Shown here one piece after another: positions 1 to 8,071 of a stretch of 32,499 bases of DNA. Both the position numbers and the translations under genes were made by a program. The notes below the pieces were generated by a model. It was not told where the DNA came from. It saw only the letters and a program-made list of their open reading frames with translations, and searched no databases. The DNA lies in contig CAOJEC010000001.1 in assembly GCA_948433885.1 (NCBI GenBank), positions 64,942 through 97,440 on the forward strand, written 5' to 3'. This stretch comes from an uncultured bacterium. Its GTDB lineage: Bacteria > Bacillota_I > Bacilli_A > RF39 > UBA660. The first letter of the stretch is position 1. Every line of letters starts with the position of its first letter.

Positions 1-504
1 GTCGATACCGAGAGTACACATCCCGACGATTATTATTCGGTCAGCATAATCAGAAGTGAAGAATATATTAGAAGTAAGATAAAGAATTACACCATCATGA
101 GAATGCCTATAGTTTTGACAAGAAGTAATTACTTTATCAAACATATTAAACTCGATAGGACGATGGATTTCATAACCAAAGAAGACTTGAATGATATTGT
201 CGTCGCCGTCATGAAATCTCCTAAAATTGTAGGGAAAACGTACAATATAAGTGGTTTTAAAGCTAAAGGGCGAGATGTCGTCAAAGGCTTATATAAAATA
301 TCAGGTAGAATAAATGTATTCGGAAGAAATTTATACTATGGAGAGTACGAAGACACCAAAGAAATAGATAAATTGGCAAAAGTTAAATACACTACTTTAT
401 CAGAATTCGTGGAAGATTCGATGAGAAAAGTTCCTAGAAGAAAAAGGGCGATACGCAAGATACTAAATTTTTGGAAGTATATCATATTTATGAAAATGAA
501 ATGA
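1..504 (+). CDS. NAD(P)-dependent SDR/epimerase-type protein, 3' part
   Basis: The frame is open from base 1, so the gene begins upstream of the window and only the last 167 residues are visible. The visible part resembles the C-terminal half of atypical short-chain dehydrogenases and nucleotide-sugar epimerases: a YYSVSIIRSEEYI helix like the S-K-x-x-x-E segment after the catalytic Tyr, then YTIMRMPIVL like the family's y-t-i-l-R-p strand, then DFITKEDLNDIVVAVM like the D-l-a-x-a-i segment, and KTYNISG. The C-terminal 30 residues are very basic. The Rossmann nucleotide-binding part lies outside the window, so the substrate cannot be told. A rho-independent terminator follows at once. Confidence 0.6.
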   Translation, partial: VDTESTHPDDYYSVSIIRSEEYIRSKIKNYTIMRMPIVLTRSNYFIKHIKLDRTMDFITKEDLNDIVVAVMKSPKIVGKTYNISGFKAKGRDVVKGLYKISGRINVFGRNLYYGEYEDTKEIDKLAKVKYTTLSEFVEDSMRKVPRRKRAIRKILNFWKYIIFMKMK

Positions 505-505
505 G

Positions 506-528
506 ACTGCGTGACACGCAGTTTTTTT
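506..528 (+). terminator. Rho-independent terminator of the SDR gene
   Basis: ACTGCGT (506-512), loop GAC, ACGCAGT (516-522), followed by a run of T. The stem begins 2 bases after the stop codon. Confidence 0.85.
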
Positions 529-537
529 GATGGCAAT

Positions 538-566
538 TTGACAAAGTAAAAAAAATACTTTATAGT
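538..566 (+). promoter_or_regulatory. Sigma-A promoter of recX
   Basis: TTGACA (538-543), 17-base spacer, TATAGT (561-566). Transcription would start near 573, giving a leader of about 14 bases. Confidence 0.8.
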
Positions 567-586
567 GAATTTGTGGTGAAGACAGC

Positions 587-1351
587 ATGGAAGTAAAAAC
601 ATATAAAAAAGTAAGGAATAATCTTTACGAGATAACTTTGAACAACGGTGAAAAGTTCAAATTGTACGATGACATCATTCTCAAATACGAGTTGCTCATC
701 GAAAGAAAAGTTACCGATAAAAAGTTGGTATCTATAATCGCAGAGAATGCCAAGATGGAAGCATATTACAAAGCACTCAGATACGTGAGTACTAAAATGA
801 GGAGTGAAATCGAGATTCGAAAGTATTTGAATAAAAACGATACACCACAGGCTGCGAAAGAATATGCCATAGATAAATTGAAAAAAGATGGTTATTTGAA
901 TCAAGAAAAGTATGCACAAGCATTTATCAATGATGCCATCAATTTGGGTAATGATGGGCTTCATAAAATAAGAAAGGACTTGGAACTACAAGGTATCGAT
1001 AAAAATATCGTAGAAAGTTATTTGAATTTAATTGAAGACGAAGTGTGGAGGTCGAGAATAGAGAAAGTATTGTTAAAAAAAGCGAAGACGAATAAAGTTG
1101 GCTATGTATTATTCAAGAACAAGATGTACAATGAACTCGTAATGCTCGGATATGATTCTTCCATGATAGGTCAGGTTTTAGATAGCTTTTCACTCGATAC
1201 GGATTTAGTTTTCTCTAAAGAAGCAACGAAAGTCTATGAAAAATTGTCTTCTAAATACCAAGGTACCGAGTTGGAGTTGAGATTTAGATCTCGGATGTAT
1301 GCGAAGGGCTTCAGTAGTGATCAAATTTCCAAATTCTTGAGCACGTTATAG
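587..1351 (+). CDS. recX: Regulatory protein RecX
   Basis: A 254-residue protein of the size usual for Firmicute RecX (about 260). RecX binds RecA filaments in the cytoplasm and limits recombinational repair. Recognisable repeats of three-helix RecX modules run through the protein: the segment YYKALRYVSTKMRSEIEIRKYL (from about residue 61) and YAIDKLKKDGYLNQEKYAQAFINDAI (about 93-118) match the family's a-l-x-x-L-x-x-k-x-R-s-x-x-E-l and L-x-x-x-g-y-l-d-D-x-x-y-A-x-x-f motifs, and LELQGIDKNIVESYL follows. The start is preceded by GGTGA at 575-579. The gene is monocistronic, with its own promoter and a hairpin after the stop. recA is not in the window. Confidence 0.9.
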   Translation: MEVKTYKKVRNNLYEITLNNGEKFKLYDDIILKYELLIERKVTDKKLVSIIAENAKMEAYYKALRYVSTKMRSEIEIRKYLNKNDTPQAAKEYAIDKLKKDGYLNQEKYAQAFINDAINLGNDGLHKIRKDLELQGIDKNIVESYLNLIEDEVWRSRIEKVLLKKAKTNKVGYVLFKNKMYNELVMLGYDSSMIGQVLDSFSLDTDLVFSKEATKVYEKLSSKYQGTELELRFRSRMYAKGFSSDQISKFLSTL

Positions 1352-1362
1352 CCATTTAAAAA

Positions 1363-1380
1363 CTCGAAAAATTTTTCGAG
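1363..1380. terminator. Bidirectional terminator between recX and the converging membrane-protein gene
   Basis: Perfect palindrome CTCGAAAAA/TTTTTCGAG. On the minus strand it is followed by TTTTTAAA, so it looks stronger for the minus-strand gene than for recX. Confidence 0.65.
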
Positions 1381-1382
1381 TA

Positions 1383-1772
1383 TTATTGAAAGAATTTGTT
1401 TTGATTTTGTGAAGGATCAGTTGGTACCACAGGGACGTCATCTTTTGTTTTGATCGTCATGTCTACTCCAAAAGGATTGACTTTTTGTTCACGACTCATC
1501 GCATCAGGTGTAGAAACAACTTTGACTTCTTCGGCATTTGTGACGAATCTCTCGGTGTTTTGGTTTTGTGAGTATTCGATATTTTTCTTTTCATCTAAGA
1601 CATTCATGAGTGATTTTTCTTCGACTAATTTACTAGGGTCGAATATGCTGTCGAACTTCTTTTCGCGTTTGCTATTTATCAGGTGATGTAAGATCATGTA
1701 ACCGGCAACAATCACGATAAGTGCGACTAATATTACGATTATTATCAAAAGAATTTGGTTGATATCCATCAT
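1383..1772 (-). CDS. Small bitopic membrane protein of unknown function
   Basis: About 129 residues. One N-terminal transmembrane segment (NQILLIIIVILVALIVIVAG) is followed by a short basic stretch (NSKREKKF) and a polar, low-complexity tail of about 90 residues rich in N, Q, K, V and D. The basic residues right after the helix predict the tail to be cytoplasmic. AGGAG (1783-1779) directly abuts the most upstream ATG at 1778, so the ATG at 1772 (6-base spacing) or 1769 is the more likely start; I use 1772. I recognise no family. It has its own promoter and shares a terminator with recX. Confidence 0.7.
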   Translation of the reverse strand: MMDINQILLIIIVILVALIVIVAGYMILHHLINSKREKKFDSIFDPSKLVEEKSLMNVLDEKKNIEYSQNQNTERFVTNAEEVKVVSTPDAMSREQKVNPFGVDMTIKTKDDVPVVPTDPSQNQNKFFQ

Positions 1773-1795
1773 CAGCATCTCCTATCTTAACTAGA

Positions 1796-1804
1796 ATTAT
1801 ACCA
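1796..1804 (-). promoter_or_regulatory. Extended -10 promoter of the small membrane-protein gene
   Basis: TGG-TATAAT on the minus strand, 12 bases before the Shine-Dalgarno site. There is no good -35; the TG extension probably compensates. Confidence 0.6.
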
Positions 1805-1863
1805 TAATAATAGGCAAAATAAAACTCCAATTTGGGTAAAATTTTGTAGAAAAAATATGTAAC

Positions 1864-1890
1864 AAAAAAACGACTGATAGTCGATTTTTT
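1864..1890 (-). terminator. Terminator of the prsA-like gene
   Basis: CGACT / ATC / AGTCG stem (1883-1871 on the minus strand) followed by seven T (complement of 1870-1864). Flanking A and T runs lengthen the stem. Confidence 0.8.
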
Positions 1891-1893
1891 ATT

Positions 1894-2925
1894 TTACTTT
1901 GTAGTATTATTTTTGTTGTTTTGTTGACGAGCGCTTTCCATCAAGTTATCCATATATTTATTGTAACTTTTCTCAATTTCTGAATCGATGATGTCTACTC
2001 CATAACTTTTGTATAGTTCTTTTATAGCAGTAACTTGTAATGTAGCATCTTTTGTCAATTTTTCTTCTACTAAAGCTTCGATAATTTGTTCTTTAGCATC
2101 TTCTAAGGATTTCTTTTCTTTTTCTTCCTTGACATAGATTATTTCATATCCATTTGTCGTCTTGACTGGAGTACTCGAATATTCTCCAACTTTCAATGCA
2201 TACAAGGCTTTATCGAACTCTTCGCTTCCAAAAGAACCTTTATTGATGAAGCCTAGGCTACCACCTTTTTCTTTAGTTGCTTCGTCTTCTGAAGCATCTT
2301 TTGCGACGTCTTCGAAGGATTCACCTTTTTTGATACGTGCGATCAAAGATTTAGCTTTCTCGAGAGCTTTCTCTTCTGCTTCTTTCTTTTCAGAGTCGGT
2401 CATTGTCGACTTGACTTCAGGAACTATTTGAATATGATAAGCATCTCTATCGCCGACAATTTCATCTTTATAATAATCTTCGATTTCCTTATCTTTTATA
2501 TTATCTTTTACATAGTCTTCTACTGCTTCGTTTTTGAGATATCCCAATCTAGCATTTTCTTCGAGTTCTTCGATAGTAGAGTATCCCATTTGTCTAATTG
2601 TACTCATGAATTTCGATTCACTATAAGCACCATTCTCATCGACACCATAATATTTTTTCATAGATTCGACGGTATTCTTGGCGTATTCTTTCGATTCATC
2701 GAGTTTATCTTTGTATTTATCATCCAAAATCTTTTGGTCGATCATACGTTCGATTACTCCTGTCGCAGAATCTTTCATTTCATTGTACAATGCATCTACA
2801 CTGATCATCGAACCATCTTCAAATTTTACTACTGCTTCTTTTCCGTCCTCGAGAGTCGGAATAGTCTTACCACAACCTGTCAATAAGGTCGCCATCAATA
2901 CTGCTAAAATAATCTTCTTCTTCAT
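1894..2925 (-). CDS. prsA: PrsA-type foldase lipoprotein (parvulin peptidyl-prolyl isomerase)
   Basis: 343 residues. The N-terminus is a lipoprotein signal peptide (MKKK, hydrophobic core, lipobox L15-T-G-C18), so the mature protein is lipid-anchored outside the membrane, where PrsA proteins help exported proteins fold. A helical N-terminal chaperone region is followed by a parvulin domain at about 161-267: YHIQIVPEV with H164, KKGESFEDVAK, KGGSLGF (220-226), then a helical C-terminal part ending in a polar N/K/T tail. The second His usual in parvulins (G-Y-H-I-I) is Glu here (NGYEII, E260), so isomerase activity may be reduced while chaperone function remains. The frame stays open 41 codons further upstream, but GGGAGG five bases before the ATG at 2925 and the signal peptide fix the start. 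Confidence 0.9.
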   Translation of the reverse strand: MKKKIILAVLMATLLTGCGKTIPTLEDGKEAVVKFEDGSMISVDALYNEMKDSATGVIERMIDQKILDDKYKDKLDESKEYAKNTVESMKKYYGVDENGAYSESKFMSTIRQMGYSTIEELEENARLGYLKNEAVEDYVKDNIKDKEIEDYYKDEIVGDRDAYHIQIVPEVKSTMTDSEKKEAEEKALEKAKSLIARIKKGESFEDVAKDASEDEATKEKGGSLGFINKGSFGSEEFDKALYALKVGEYSSTPVKTTNGYEIIYVKEEKEKKSLEDAKEQIIEALVEEKLTKDATLQVTAIKELYKSYGVDIIDSEIEKSYNKYMDNLMESARQQNNKNNTTK

Positions 2926-2947
2926 TATTTCCTCCCTAACAATAAAT

Positions 2948-2976
2948 ATCATAACATTTTGATGATTAAAATACAA
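2948..2976 (-). promoter_or_regulatory. Sigma-A promoter of the prsA-like gene
   Basis: TTGTAT (2976-2971), 17-base spacer, TATGAT (2953-2948), with TGT just before the -10. Confidence 0.75.
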
Positions 2977-2986
2977 GTAATTGAGA

Positions 2987-3014
2987 ACATTTGATGTATT
3001 TTTACCATAGAATA
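2987..3014 (+). promoter_or_regulatory. Sigma-K-type sporulation promoter of the YjcZ-like gene
   Basis: AC (2987-2988), 17 bases, CATAGAATA (3006-3014). This matches the Bacillus sigma-K consensus AC-N16/17-CATAnnnTA exactly. The CotD-like gene at 15319 has the same arrangement with the same spacing. A sigma-A reading (TTGATG-16-TACTAT) is possible but poorer. Confidence 0.55.
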
Positions 3015-3039
3015 CTATGAAAGATAAGGAGGGGTAAAC

Positions 3040-3144
3040 ATGAATCAATGCGGATGTGGAAACAACTACAATGGAGTTACTGGTGCAGCATTTATCTTAG
3101 TTTTATTCATTTTATTGGTTATCATAATCGGTGCTGCTCTTTAA
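3040..3144 (+). CDS. YjcZ-family tiny membrane protein (sporulation-associated)
   Basis: A 34-residue gene: MNQCGCGNNYNGVTG followed by one hydrophobic segment (AAFILVLFILLVIIIGAAL). A short Gly/Cys/Asn/Tyr-rich head plus an F-x-L-I-V-V-L-F-I-L-L-I-I-x-G-A helix is the hallmark of the YjcZ/tiny-TM family, annotated as sporulation proteins in Bacillus. AAGGAGG (3026-3032) lies 7 bases before the ATG, an excellent ribosome site that supports a real gene despite its size. It diverges from the prsA-like gene and ends before a terminator shared with rpmB. The sigma-K-like promoter suggests expression in the mother cell late in sporulation. That is inference; the role of these proteins is not established. 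Confidence 0.85.
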   Translation: MNQCGCGNNYNGVTGAAFILVLFILLVIIIGAAL

Positions 3145-3190
3145 TGAGAGCCTAAAATTCAAAATCTTTTATTCTTCTATCTAACACAAA

Positions 3191-3220
3191 TAAAAAGACG
3201 CTTAAATTAAGCGGCTTTTT
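3191..3220. terminator. Bidirectional terminator shared by the YjcZ-like gene and rpmB
   Basis: CGCTTAA (3199-3205) pairs with TTAAGCG (3207-3213), flanked by AAAAAG and CTTTTTT, so T runs follow the stem on both strands. The rpmB stop codon (3207-3209) lies inside the stem. Confidence 0.75.
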
Positions 3221-3380
3221 TCTTTAATGTTCTGATTTCTCTAGCACTAAGAAGGACTGTAACTCCATCGATAGTAACTTTTTGGAGATTTACTGATTGT
3301 TTCTTCTTAGTAGCATTCAATGCGTGAGACCTTGCGTTTGCAAAGTTAGGTTTTTTTCTAGTTAATTTTTTAGTTGCCAT
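3207..3380 (-). CDS. rpmB: Ribosomal protein bL28, short Cys-less form
   Basis: 57 residues. ANARSHALNATKKKQSVNLQKV matches the bL28 signature N-x-R-S-H-A-x-N-x-T-K-R...N-L-Q-K-V, and LLSAREIRTLKK matches the C-terminal s-a-R-a-l-k segment. bL28 sits on the large subunit near the E site. The N-terminal Cys often seen in bL28 is absent (MATKKLTRKK), so no zinc ribbon is expected. GGAGGG 7 bases before the ATG at 3380 gives the start; the in-frame ATG at 3416 lies upstream of this site and is rejected. The gene has a perfect consensus promoter, as expected for a ribosomal protein. Confidence 0.93.
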   Translation of the reverse strand: MATKKLTRKKPNFANARSHALNATKKKQSVNLQKVTIDGVTVLLSAREIRTLKKKAA

Positions 3381-3415
3381 AATATTTCCCTCCTTAAAAC
3401 GTGAATTGCTTTTCA

Positions 3416-3444
3416 ATTATAGCATTTTAACGGTTTTCTGTCAA
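3416..3444 (-). promoter_or_regulatory. Consensus sigma-A promoter of rpmB
   Basis: TTGACA (3444-3439), 17-base spacer, TATAAT (3421-3416), a perfect match. The -35 box overlaps the TGA stop codon (3443-3441) of the upstream orphan gene. Confidence 0.9.
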
Positions 3445-5027
3445 ACTTTTTGTGTAGGTGACATCTCTATTTTCTTCGTTTTTGCAAGTTTCGTGTTGAT
3501 GCGGTTTATAAGATACGATAGTAGGATGTCATAGTCGTATAAATTTTCCCTTTTGGAATCTTTTTTAAATCTTTTCAAAAACAGTAGAAGATTATCGATC
3601 CATTTCATGGTCATGGTCATCAGTTGTCTAGGGGTTTCGATGGATTTTATGCCATATGATTCGACTGCTTCTTTAAAATTCGACCAATTTAGAGTGATGT
3701 CGTACGATCCATCGTATAAGTATTTTATGGAAGTAAGTAAGAATATTTTACTTCTAGAAAAGAGTGTTTCGGCAGTCCTGACACAGTCTATCGATGTCGG
3801 TTGTAAAGAAGTTACTTCTTTGTTAAGTTTATCCAAGTCTTCGTTCAACTTTTCTATGATGAAATTATCATCAGCATTTAAGATGCCTTTAAAGTCGTCC
3901 AACACGGCTTGAAATGCTCTAGTTAACTGAGGATACTCTTCGAAATGAGAAGCAGGATTATAAAATTTTTCTTTGTAACTTTTCAATTCATCGATCGTCT
4001 TTTTATATCGGTCTTCGACGGGAGTTTCGATCGTAAGGATATGACGTGCTAGTTCTCGTCTTGCGTTTTCTAGAGTTTCGATTGATAAATCCTGTATAGA
4101 GTGCCCTGTCATATTCAAAATTTCGAGTAACATATGAACGTGTGAAGAAAGATAGGATGGAGTTTCGTTTCTGGTGCTTTCGTAGATGAAGCTTTGAGTA
4201 CAGTAGACTAGCTCATCCAAATCAGTATGCGTCGTTTCCTCTCGAATTCCTTCGGAACCTAGTACTCTTCTATAGGTAACAAACAGATTTTGAGCTGTTT
4301 TATCGGCGGGCTGTGTCAGATTTCTATATGGATACATGGTGTCTTTGGTGAAAAACATGTTCGGATAAAAATCTTCTAGGAATTTTGCAATAAGTGCTTC
4401 TCTCATTTCCACATGCATGGAATGTGATTTTAGAGTTATTTCATCTTTTGGTGAAAGTAATTGAGACTGTTTCATTATAAAGAAGCTCGGAGAGGTAGAA
4501 AAGCCACTTTCTAATATATTTTCTACTATTTTATCTGCTTTATCGGCTATATTAGAAATCCAACCTTCTTTTCGCATTGAAGCGATGAATTCGTCGAGAT
4601 TTACTAGGAATGTTCTTTGACGGTGAGTATATTTTTCATGTTCATCGTCTATTGAACATGCAGGAAAATTTAGAGTAATAGAGATTATATCCGACAAAAT
4701 AGTGATGTCTTTATGGGGAACATCTTTTTCTTTGCGCAATCTAGAATCCACTAGGTATCCCAAATCTATTTTGATCGAAGTGTTTGCCATTGGTACGAGA
4801 CCTGTGTCTATTTTATGTTGAGGGATCGCGGATAACAATCTTTTCATGAATTCGACAGCACCTTCAGTATCTATTTTTTGTTTCAGTTCAGCTTCGGTAT
4901 ATTCTATAGTAGTGAATATATTTTTTCTCTTTCTTCGATTTTCTTTGTTTATAAACATGTACGGTGTCAAAGTGACAAAAGTTTGTCTATCTTTAATATT
5001 TTGTAATATTGTTTCTCTAGTTTCCAT
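3441..5027 (-). CDS. Large soluble orphan protein, mostly helical
   Basis: 528 residues with no signal peptide or transmembrane segment, so probably cytoplasmic. I recognise no domain. The first ~130 residues look mixed alpha/beta; from about residue 140 on it reads as helical, with a charged coiled-coil-like stretch at about 330-410 (ERYKKTIDELKSYKEK, then IIEKLNEDLDKLNKEVTS). It ends in KKIEMSPTQKV, the short tail pattern shared with other orphans here (8071, 29133, 30059, P3, P5, P6). GGAGGG 6 bases before the ATG gives the start. It diverges from dnaE. No terminator is seen before the rpmB promoter, so transcripts may run on into rpmB. Confidence 0.85.
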   Translation of the reverse strand: METRETILQNIKDRQTFVTLTPYMFINKENRRKRKNIFTTIEYTEAELKQKIDTEGAVEFMKRLLSAIPQHKIDTGLVPMANTSIKIDLGYLVDSRLRKEKDVPHKDITILSDIISITLNFPACSIDDEHEKYTHRQRTFLVNLDEFIASMRKEGWISNIADKADKIVENILESGFSTSPSFFIMKQSQLLSPKDEITLKSHSMHVEMREALIAKFLEDFYPNMFFTKDTMYPYRNLTQPADKTAQNLFVTYRRVLGSEGIREETTHTDLDELVYCTQSFIYESTRNETPSYLSSHVHMLLEILNMTGHSIQDLSIETLENARRELARHILTIETPVEDRYKKTIDELKSYKEKFYNPASHFEEYPQLTRAFQAVLDDFKGILNADDNFIIEKLNEDLDKLNKEVTSLQPTSIDCVRTAETLFSRSKIFLLTSIKYLYDGSYDITLNWSNFKEAVESYGIKSIETPRQLMTMTMKWIDNLLLFLKRFKKDSKRENLYDYDILLSYLINRINTKLAKTKKIEMSPTQKV

Positions 5028-5050
5028 ACAAAACCCTCCATTTGAACTTT

Positions 5051-5078
5051 ATTTTATCACAAAATTTTATAAATTCAA
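5051..5078 (-). promoter_or_regulatory. Promoter of the 528-residue orphan
   Basis: TTGAAT (5078-5073), 16-base spacer, TAAAAT (5056-5051), with TGA before the -10 (extended -10). Confidence 0.65.
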
Positions 5079-5125
5079 CAATAATGAGCAACGCGAACGG
5101 CTAAAAACTTTGTGTTCGTTTGGCC

Positions 5126-5155
5126 TTGTATGACGGTGGGTCGATATGTTAAAAT
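5126..5155 (+). promoter_or_regulatory. Promoter of dnaE
   Basis: TTGTAT (5126-5131), 18-base spacer, TAAAAT (5150-5155), with TGT before the -10. The leader is short, about 13 bases. Confidence 0.6.
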
Positions 5156-5174
5156 CAATATGAGGAGGGTAATT

Positions 5175-8057
5175 ATGAAATACGTACCGATCGGTTTTAA
5201 AAGTGATTATTCTCTACTTAAAAGTACCTTAAAAACGGACGACATCGTCGATTATGCGAAAAACGCGGAGGGAAGTTATGTCGGCATACTCGAGGATAAT
5301 CCTTATTCTATCATGGACTTCTTTGATAAATGTGCTAAAAATTCGATCAAGGCGATAGTCGGGATGATAGTCAAGTTTGGAGATAATAAAATCTATTTGT
5401 ATATTCAAGATTACGATGGCTATTTGAATATAATCAAGATAAACGATCTCATTGTCGCAGGGAAGTTTTCCATCGACGAGTTGATCAAGTACAACAAAGG
5501 ATTAATTTGTGTGTTACCTTACGAACAGTACAATTTATATAATAGGTTGAAGAGTGCTTTCGAGATATGGCTCGGTTACAAAAATTCGCAAGAATTGAAA
5601 AATGCTATTCAAATAAGCAAGAAAGTACTATTCTTGAACGAAGTTACTTATTTTAAAAAAGAGGATGTTCCTTTGCTCAAAATAATATATAAAATATCCG
5701 GCTGCGAGTACGAGGATGGCGATCATCACGTGTTGGACGCGACAGATTTCGATATCAGTACTGTAGATGCCTTTCAGGAACTTTGTAATTTGGAGTTCGA
5801 TTATTCCAATAGATACATTCCTCAATTTTGTGAAACGAAAGAGGAGTCTAGAAAACTGTTATATACCTTGGCGAAGAAGGGACTTGCAAAAAGATTAGGC
5901 GGAAAAGTCGATGAGAGATACGAGAAAAGACTCATGTACGAGTTGGAGGTCATCGACAATATGGGGTTTGTCGATTACTTTTTGATTGTTTACGATTATG
6001 TAAAATTTGCAAAGAAAAGCGACATCTACGTCGGGCCGGGAAGAGGAAGTGCGGCAGGCGCGCTCGTTTCGTATACTTTAGGTATCACAGACATAGATCC
6101 TATCAAGTACGATCTTCTTTTCGAACGTTTCTTGAATCCTGATCGTATTACGATGCCGGACATCGACTTGGACTTTGAAGATGAACGCCGCAATGAGGTA
6201 ATAGACTACGTACGAGAAAAATATGGAGACAGGCGAGTTTCTTTGATCGTCGCGTATGGAACGATGGGATGTAGGCAAGCAGTTCGCGATGTTGGAAAGG
6301 TGTACAATATCGAAGAGAAGGTCATCGGTCAATTGTCCAAACAAATAGATCCGAAGAAATCTCTTAGGGACAATACAAAAAATCCTGAAGTTGTAAAGTA
6401 CATACGAGAGAACAAATTAGAAAAAATATACAAAGTCGCAATGAGACTCGAAGGCTTGAAGAAGAACACTACTATTCATGCGGCAGGCGTGATCATCTCA
6501 TCTATAGACTTGAATGAAATAATTCCGACATACAAATCGGGTGATGGCATACTGACCGGTTATACAATGGAGCATTTGGAAAAATTGGGACTTTTGAAAA
6601 TGGACTTTTTGGCACTTCGCAATTTGACTACTATTCATAATACAGTGAGATTGATTCGCAAAGTCGAGCCTTCATTCGATCTCAAAAACGTACCTTTAGA
6701 TGATAAAAATACTTATGACTCGATTTTCAAAAAAGTCAATACGGACAATATATTTCAATTTGAAACTCCGGGTATGAGAAATTTCTTGCGCAAATTACAA
6801 CCGGACAACTTTGAAGATTTGATCGCAGCGATTGCACTTTTCAGGCCGGGGCCAATGGAAAATATCGACGAATATATAGCACGAAGAAAAGGACAAAAAA
6901 AGATCGATTATCTTCATCCTGATTTAGAAGCGATATTGAAAAATACTTATGGAATCATAGTATATCAGGAGCAAATCATGCAAATATTGGTTACGATGGG
7001 CGGATATACATATGCCGAGGCGGACTTGATTCGACGTGCGATGAGTAAGAAAAAAAAGGAAGTCATGATCGAGGAAAGACGAAAATTTGTCTTACAAGCA
7101 TGTGAAAAAGGGTATGGAGAAAAGCTCGCCGAACAGGTATACGACCTCATCGTAAAATTTGCGAATTATGGTTTCAACAAATCGCACTCCGTGGCATATG
7201 CAGTAATCGCTTATCAAATGGCATATTTGAAAGCAAATTATATGGAACAATTCCAAGTGAACAATTTGAACATGAATATAGGAAGCGAAAAGAAAACCAA
7301 AGATGTCATCGAGAGTGCGCGTAAAAAAGGTTTGACGATCGTAAGCCCGAATGTCAATACGAGTGCCGAAGGCTACGTCATTCGAGATGGTAAAGTTATA
7401 CTACCTTTGACTTCTATCAAAGGAATCACAGCCCAGCAAAGCAAAGCAATATTGGATGTTCAACCTTTTGACGATTATTTCGATTTTTTCAAAAAGACTT
7501 ATCAAAAAGGCGTAAATAGGACGGCTGTGGAACTTTTGATCAAATCGGGAGCTTTGGAAGATTTTGGAAAATCCAAAAACACTTTATTGCAAAACATCGA
7601 TTCCGCTTTGACATACGTCGAGCTCGTCAACAGTTTAGATGAGTCGCTCGTCGCCAAACCGGAATTGGAAGAGTCGAAGATCGAAGACGAAGAATATTCC
7701 GAGATCGATTTGTTCGGTTTCTATGTTTCAGGTCATCCTGCTAGTAAGTATGTAGGAAACGGAATTGTGAAAATTCGCGATTTTAATAAATTCTTGAATA
7801 GACAAATCGCGGTCGTCGTGCTCGTCGAAAAACTCAAAGTTATAGATACCAAAAAGGGCGAAAAGATGGCATTTGTACAGGTAGCAGATGAAACGGGATC
7901 ATGTGACGCGGTCATTTTTCCTAAAAACAATATTATGATAGAGAAGATCGGTGAAGGGCTCAATCATTTTAAAGCTACCATAGGGAAACGCAACGACGAA
8001 ATTCAATTGATACTAGAAGATATATTAGCATTAGAAGAAAAAAAAGGCGGAAATTGA
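5175..8057 (+). CDS. dnaE: DNA polymerase III alpha subunit, DnaE type
   Basis: 960 residues of a C-family replicative polymerase. Motifs in order: degenerate PHP domain (1-200), GPGRGSAAG (287-295), palm PDIDLDF with D331 and D333, third catalytic Asp in KMDFLALRNLT (D477), FRPGPM, helix-hairpin-helix region (about 720-780), and a C-terminal OB fold (about 860-955). Bacilli usually have PolC plus a DnaE of about 1,115 residues that extends primers; this one is shorter and ends right after the OB fold. The PHP motif x-H-x-H-S-x-Y-S reads VPIGFKSDYS, so both metal-binding His are lost and no PHP nuclease activity is expected. GAGGAGGG 5 bases before the ATG at 5175 fixes the start; the frame continues 21 codons upstream without a ribosome site. 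Confidence 0.95.
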   Translation: MKYVPIGFKSDYSLLKSTLKTDDIVDYAKNAEGSYVGILEDNPYSIMDFFDKCAKNSIKAIVGMIVKFGDNKIYLYIQDYDGYLNIIKINDLIVAGKFSIDELIKYNKGLICVLPYEQYNLYNRLKSAFEIWLGYKNSQELKNAIQISKKVLFLNEVTYFKKEDVPLLKIIYKISGCEYEDGDHHVLDATDFDISTVDAFQELCNLEFDYSNRYIPQFCETKEESRKLLYTLAKKGLAKRLGGKVDERYEKRLMYELEVIDNMGFVDYFLIVYDYVKFAKKSDIYVGPGRGSAAGALVSYTLGITDIDPIKYDLLFERFLNPDRITMPDIDLDFEDERRNEVIDYVREKYGDRRVSLIVAYGTMGCRQAVRDVGKVYNIEEKVIGQLSKQIDPKKSLRDNTKNPEVVKYIRENKLEKIYKVAMRLEGLKKNTTIHAAGVIISSIDLNEIIPTYKSGDGILTGYTMEHLEKLGLLKMDFLALRNLTTIHNTVRLIRKVEPSFDLKNVPLDDKNTYDSIFKKVNTDNIFQFETPGMRNFLRKLQPDNFEDLIAAIALFRPGPMENIDEYIARRKGQKKIDYLHPDLEAILKNTYGIIVYQEQIMQILVTMGGYTYAEADLIRRAMSKKKKEVMIEERRKFVLQACEKGYGEKLAEQVYDLIVKFANYGFNKSHSVAYAVIAYQMAYLKANYMEQFQVNNLNMNIGSEKKTKDVIESARKKGLTIVSPNVNTSAEGYVIRDGKVILPLTSIKGITAQQSKAILDVQPFDDYFDFFKKTYQKGVNRTAVELLIKSGALEDFGKSKNTLLQNIDSALTYVELVNSLDESLVAKPELEESKIEDEEYSEIDLFGFYVSGHPASKYVGNGIVKIRDFNKFLNRQIAVVVLVEKLKVIDTKKGEKMAFVQVADETGSCDAVIFPKNNIMIEKIGEGLNHFKATIGKRNDEIQLILEDILALEEKKGGN

Positions 8058-8071
8058 AAATCCGTCTTTTT
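8041..8071. terminator. Bidirectional terminator shared by dnaE and the converging orphan gene
   Basis: AAAAAGGCGGA (8041-8051) pairs with TCCGTCTTTTT (8061-8071) with one G-U pair. The loop holds the dnaE stop codon (8055-8057), and the right arm ends on the first base of the stop codon of the minus-strand gene. Confidence 0.85.

Noticed and set aside
2926..3048. N-terminal extension of the PrsA-like protein
   Set aside because: The open frame continues, but the lipoprotein signal and the strong ribosome site place the start at 2925, and the extension would run over the promoter and the divergent YjcZ-like gene.
5095..5119. CGAAC/GTTCG inverted repeat before the dnaE promoter
   Set aside because: Only five pairs with a long loop; no basis for an operator or attachment site.
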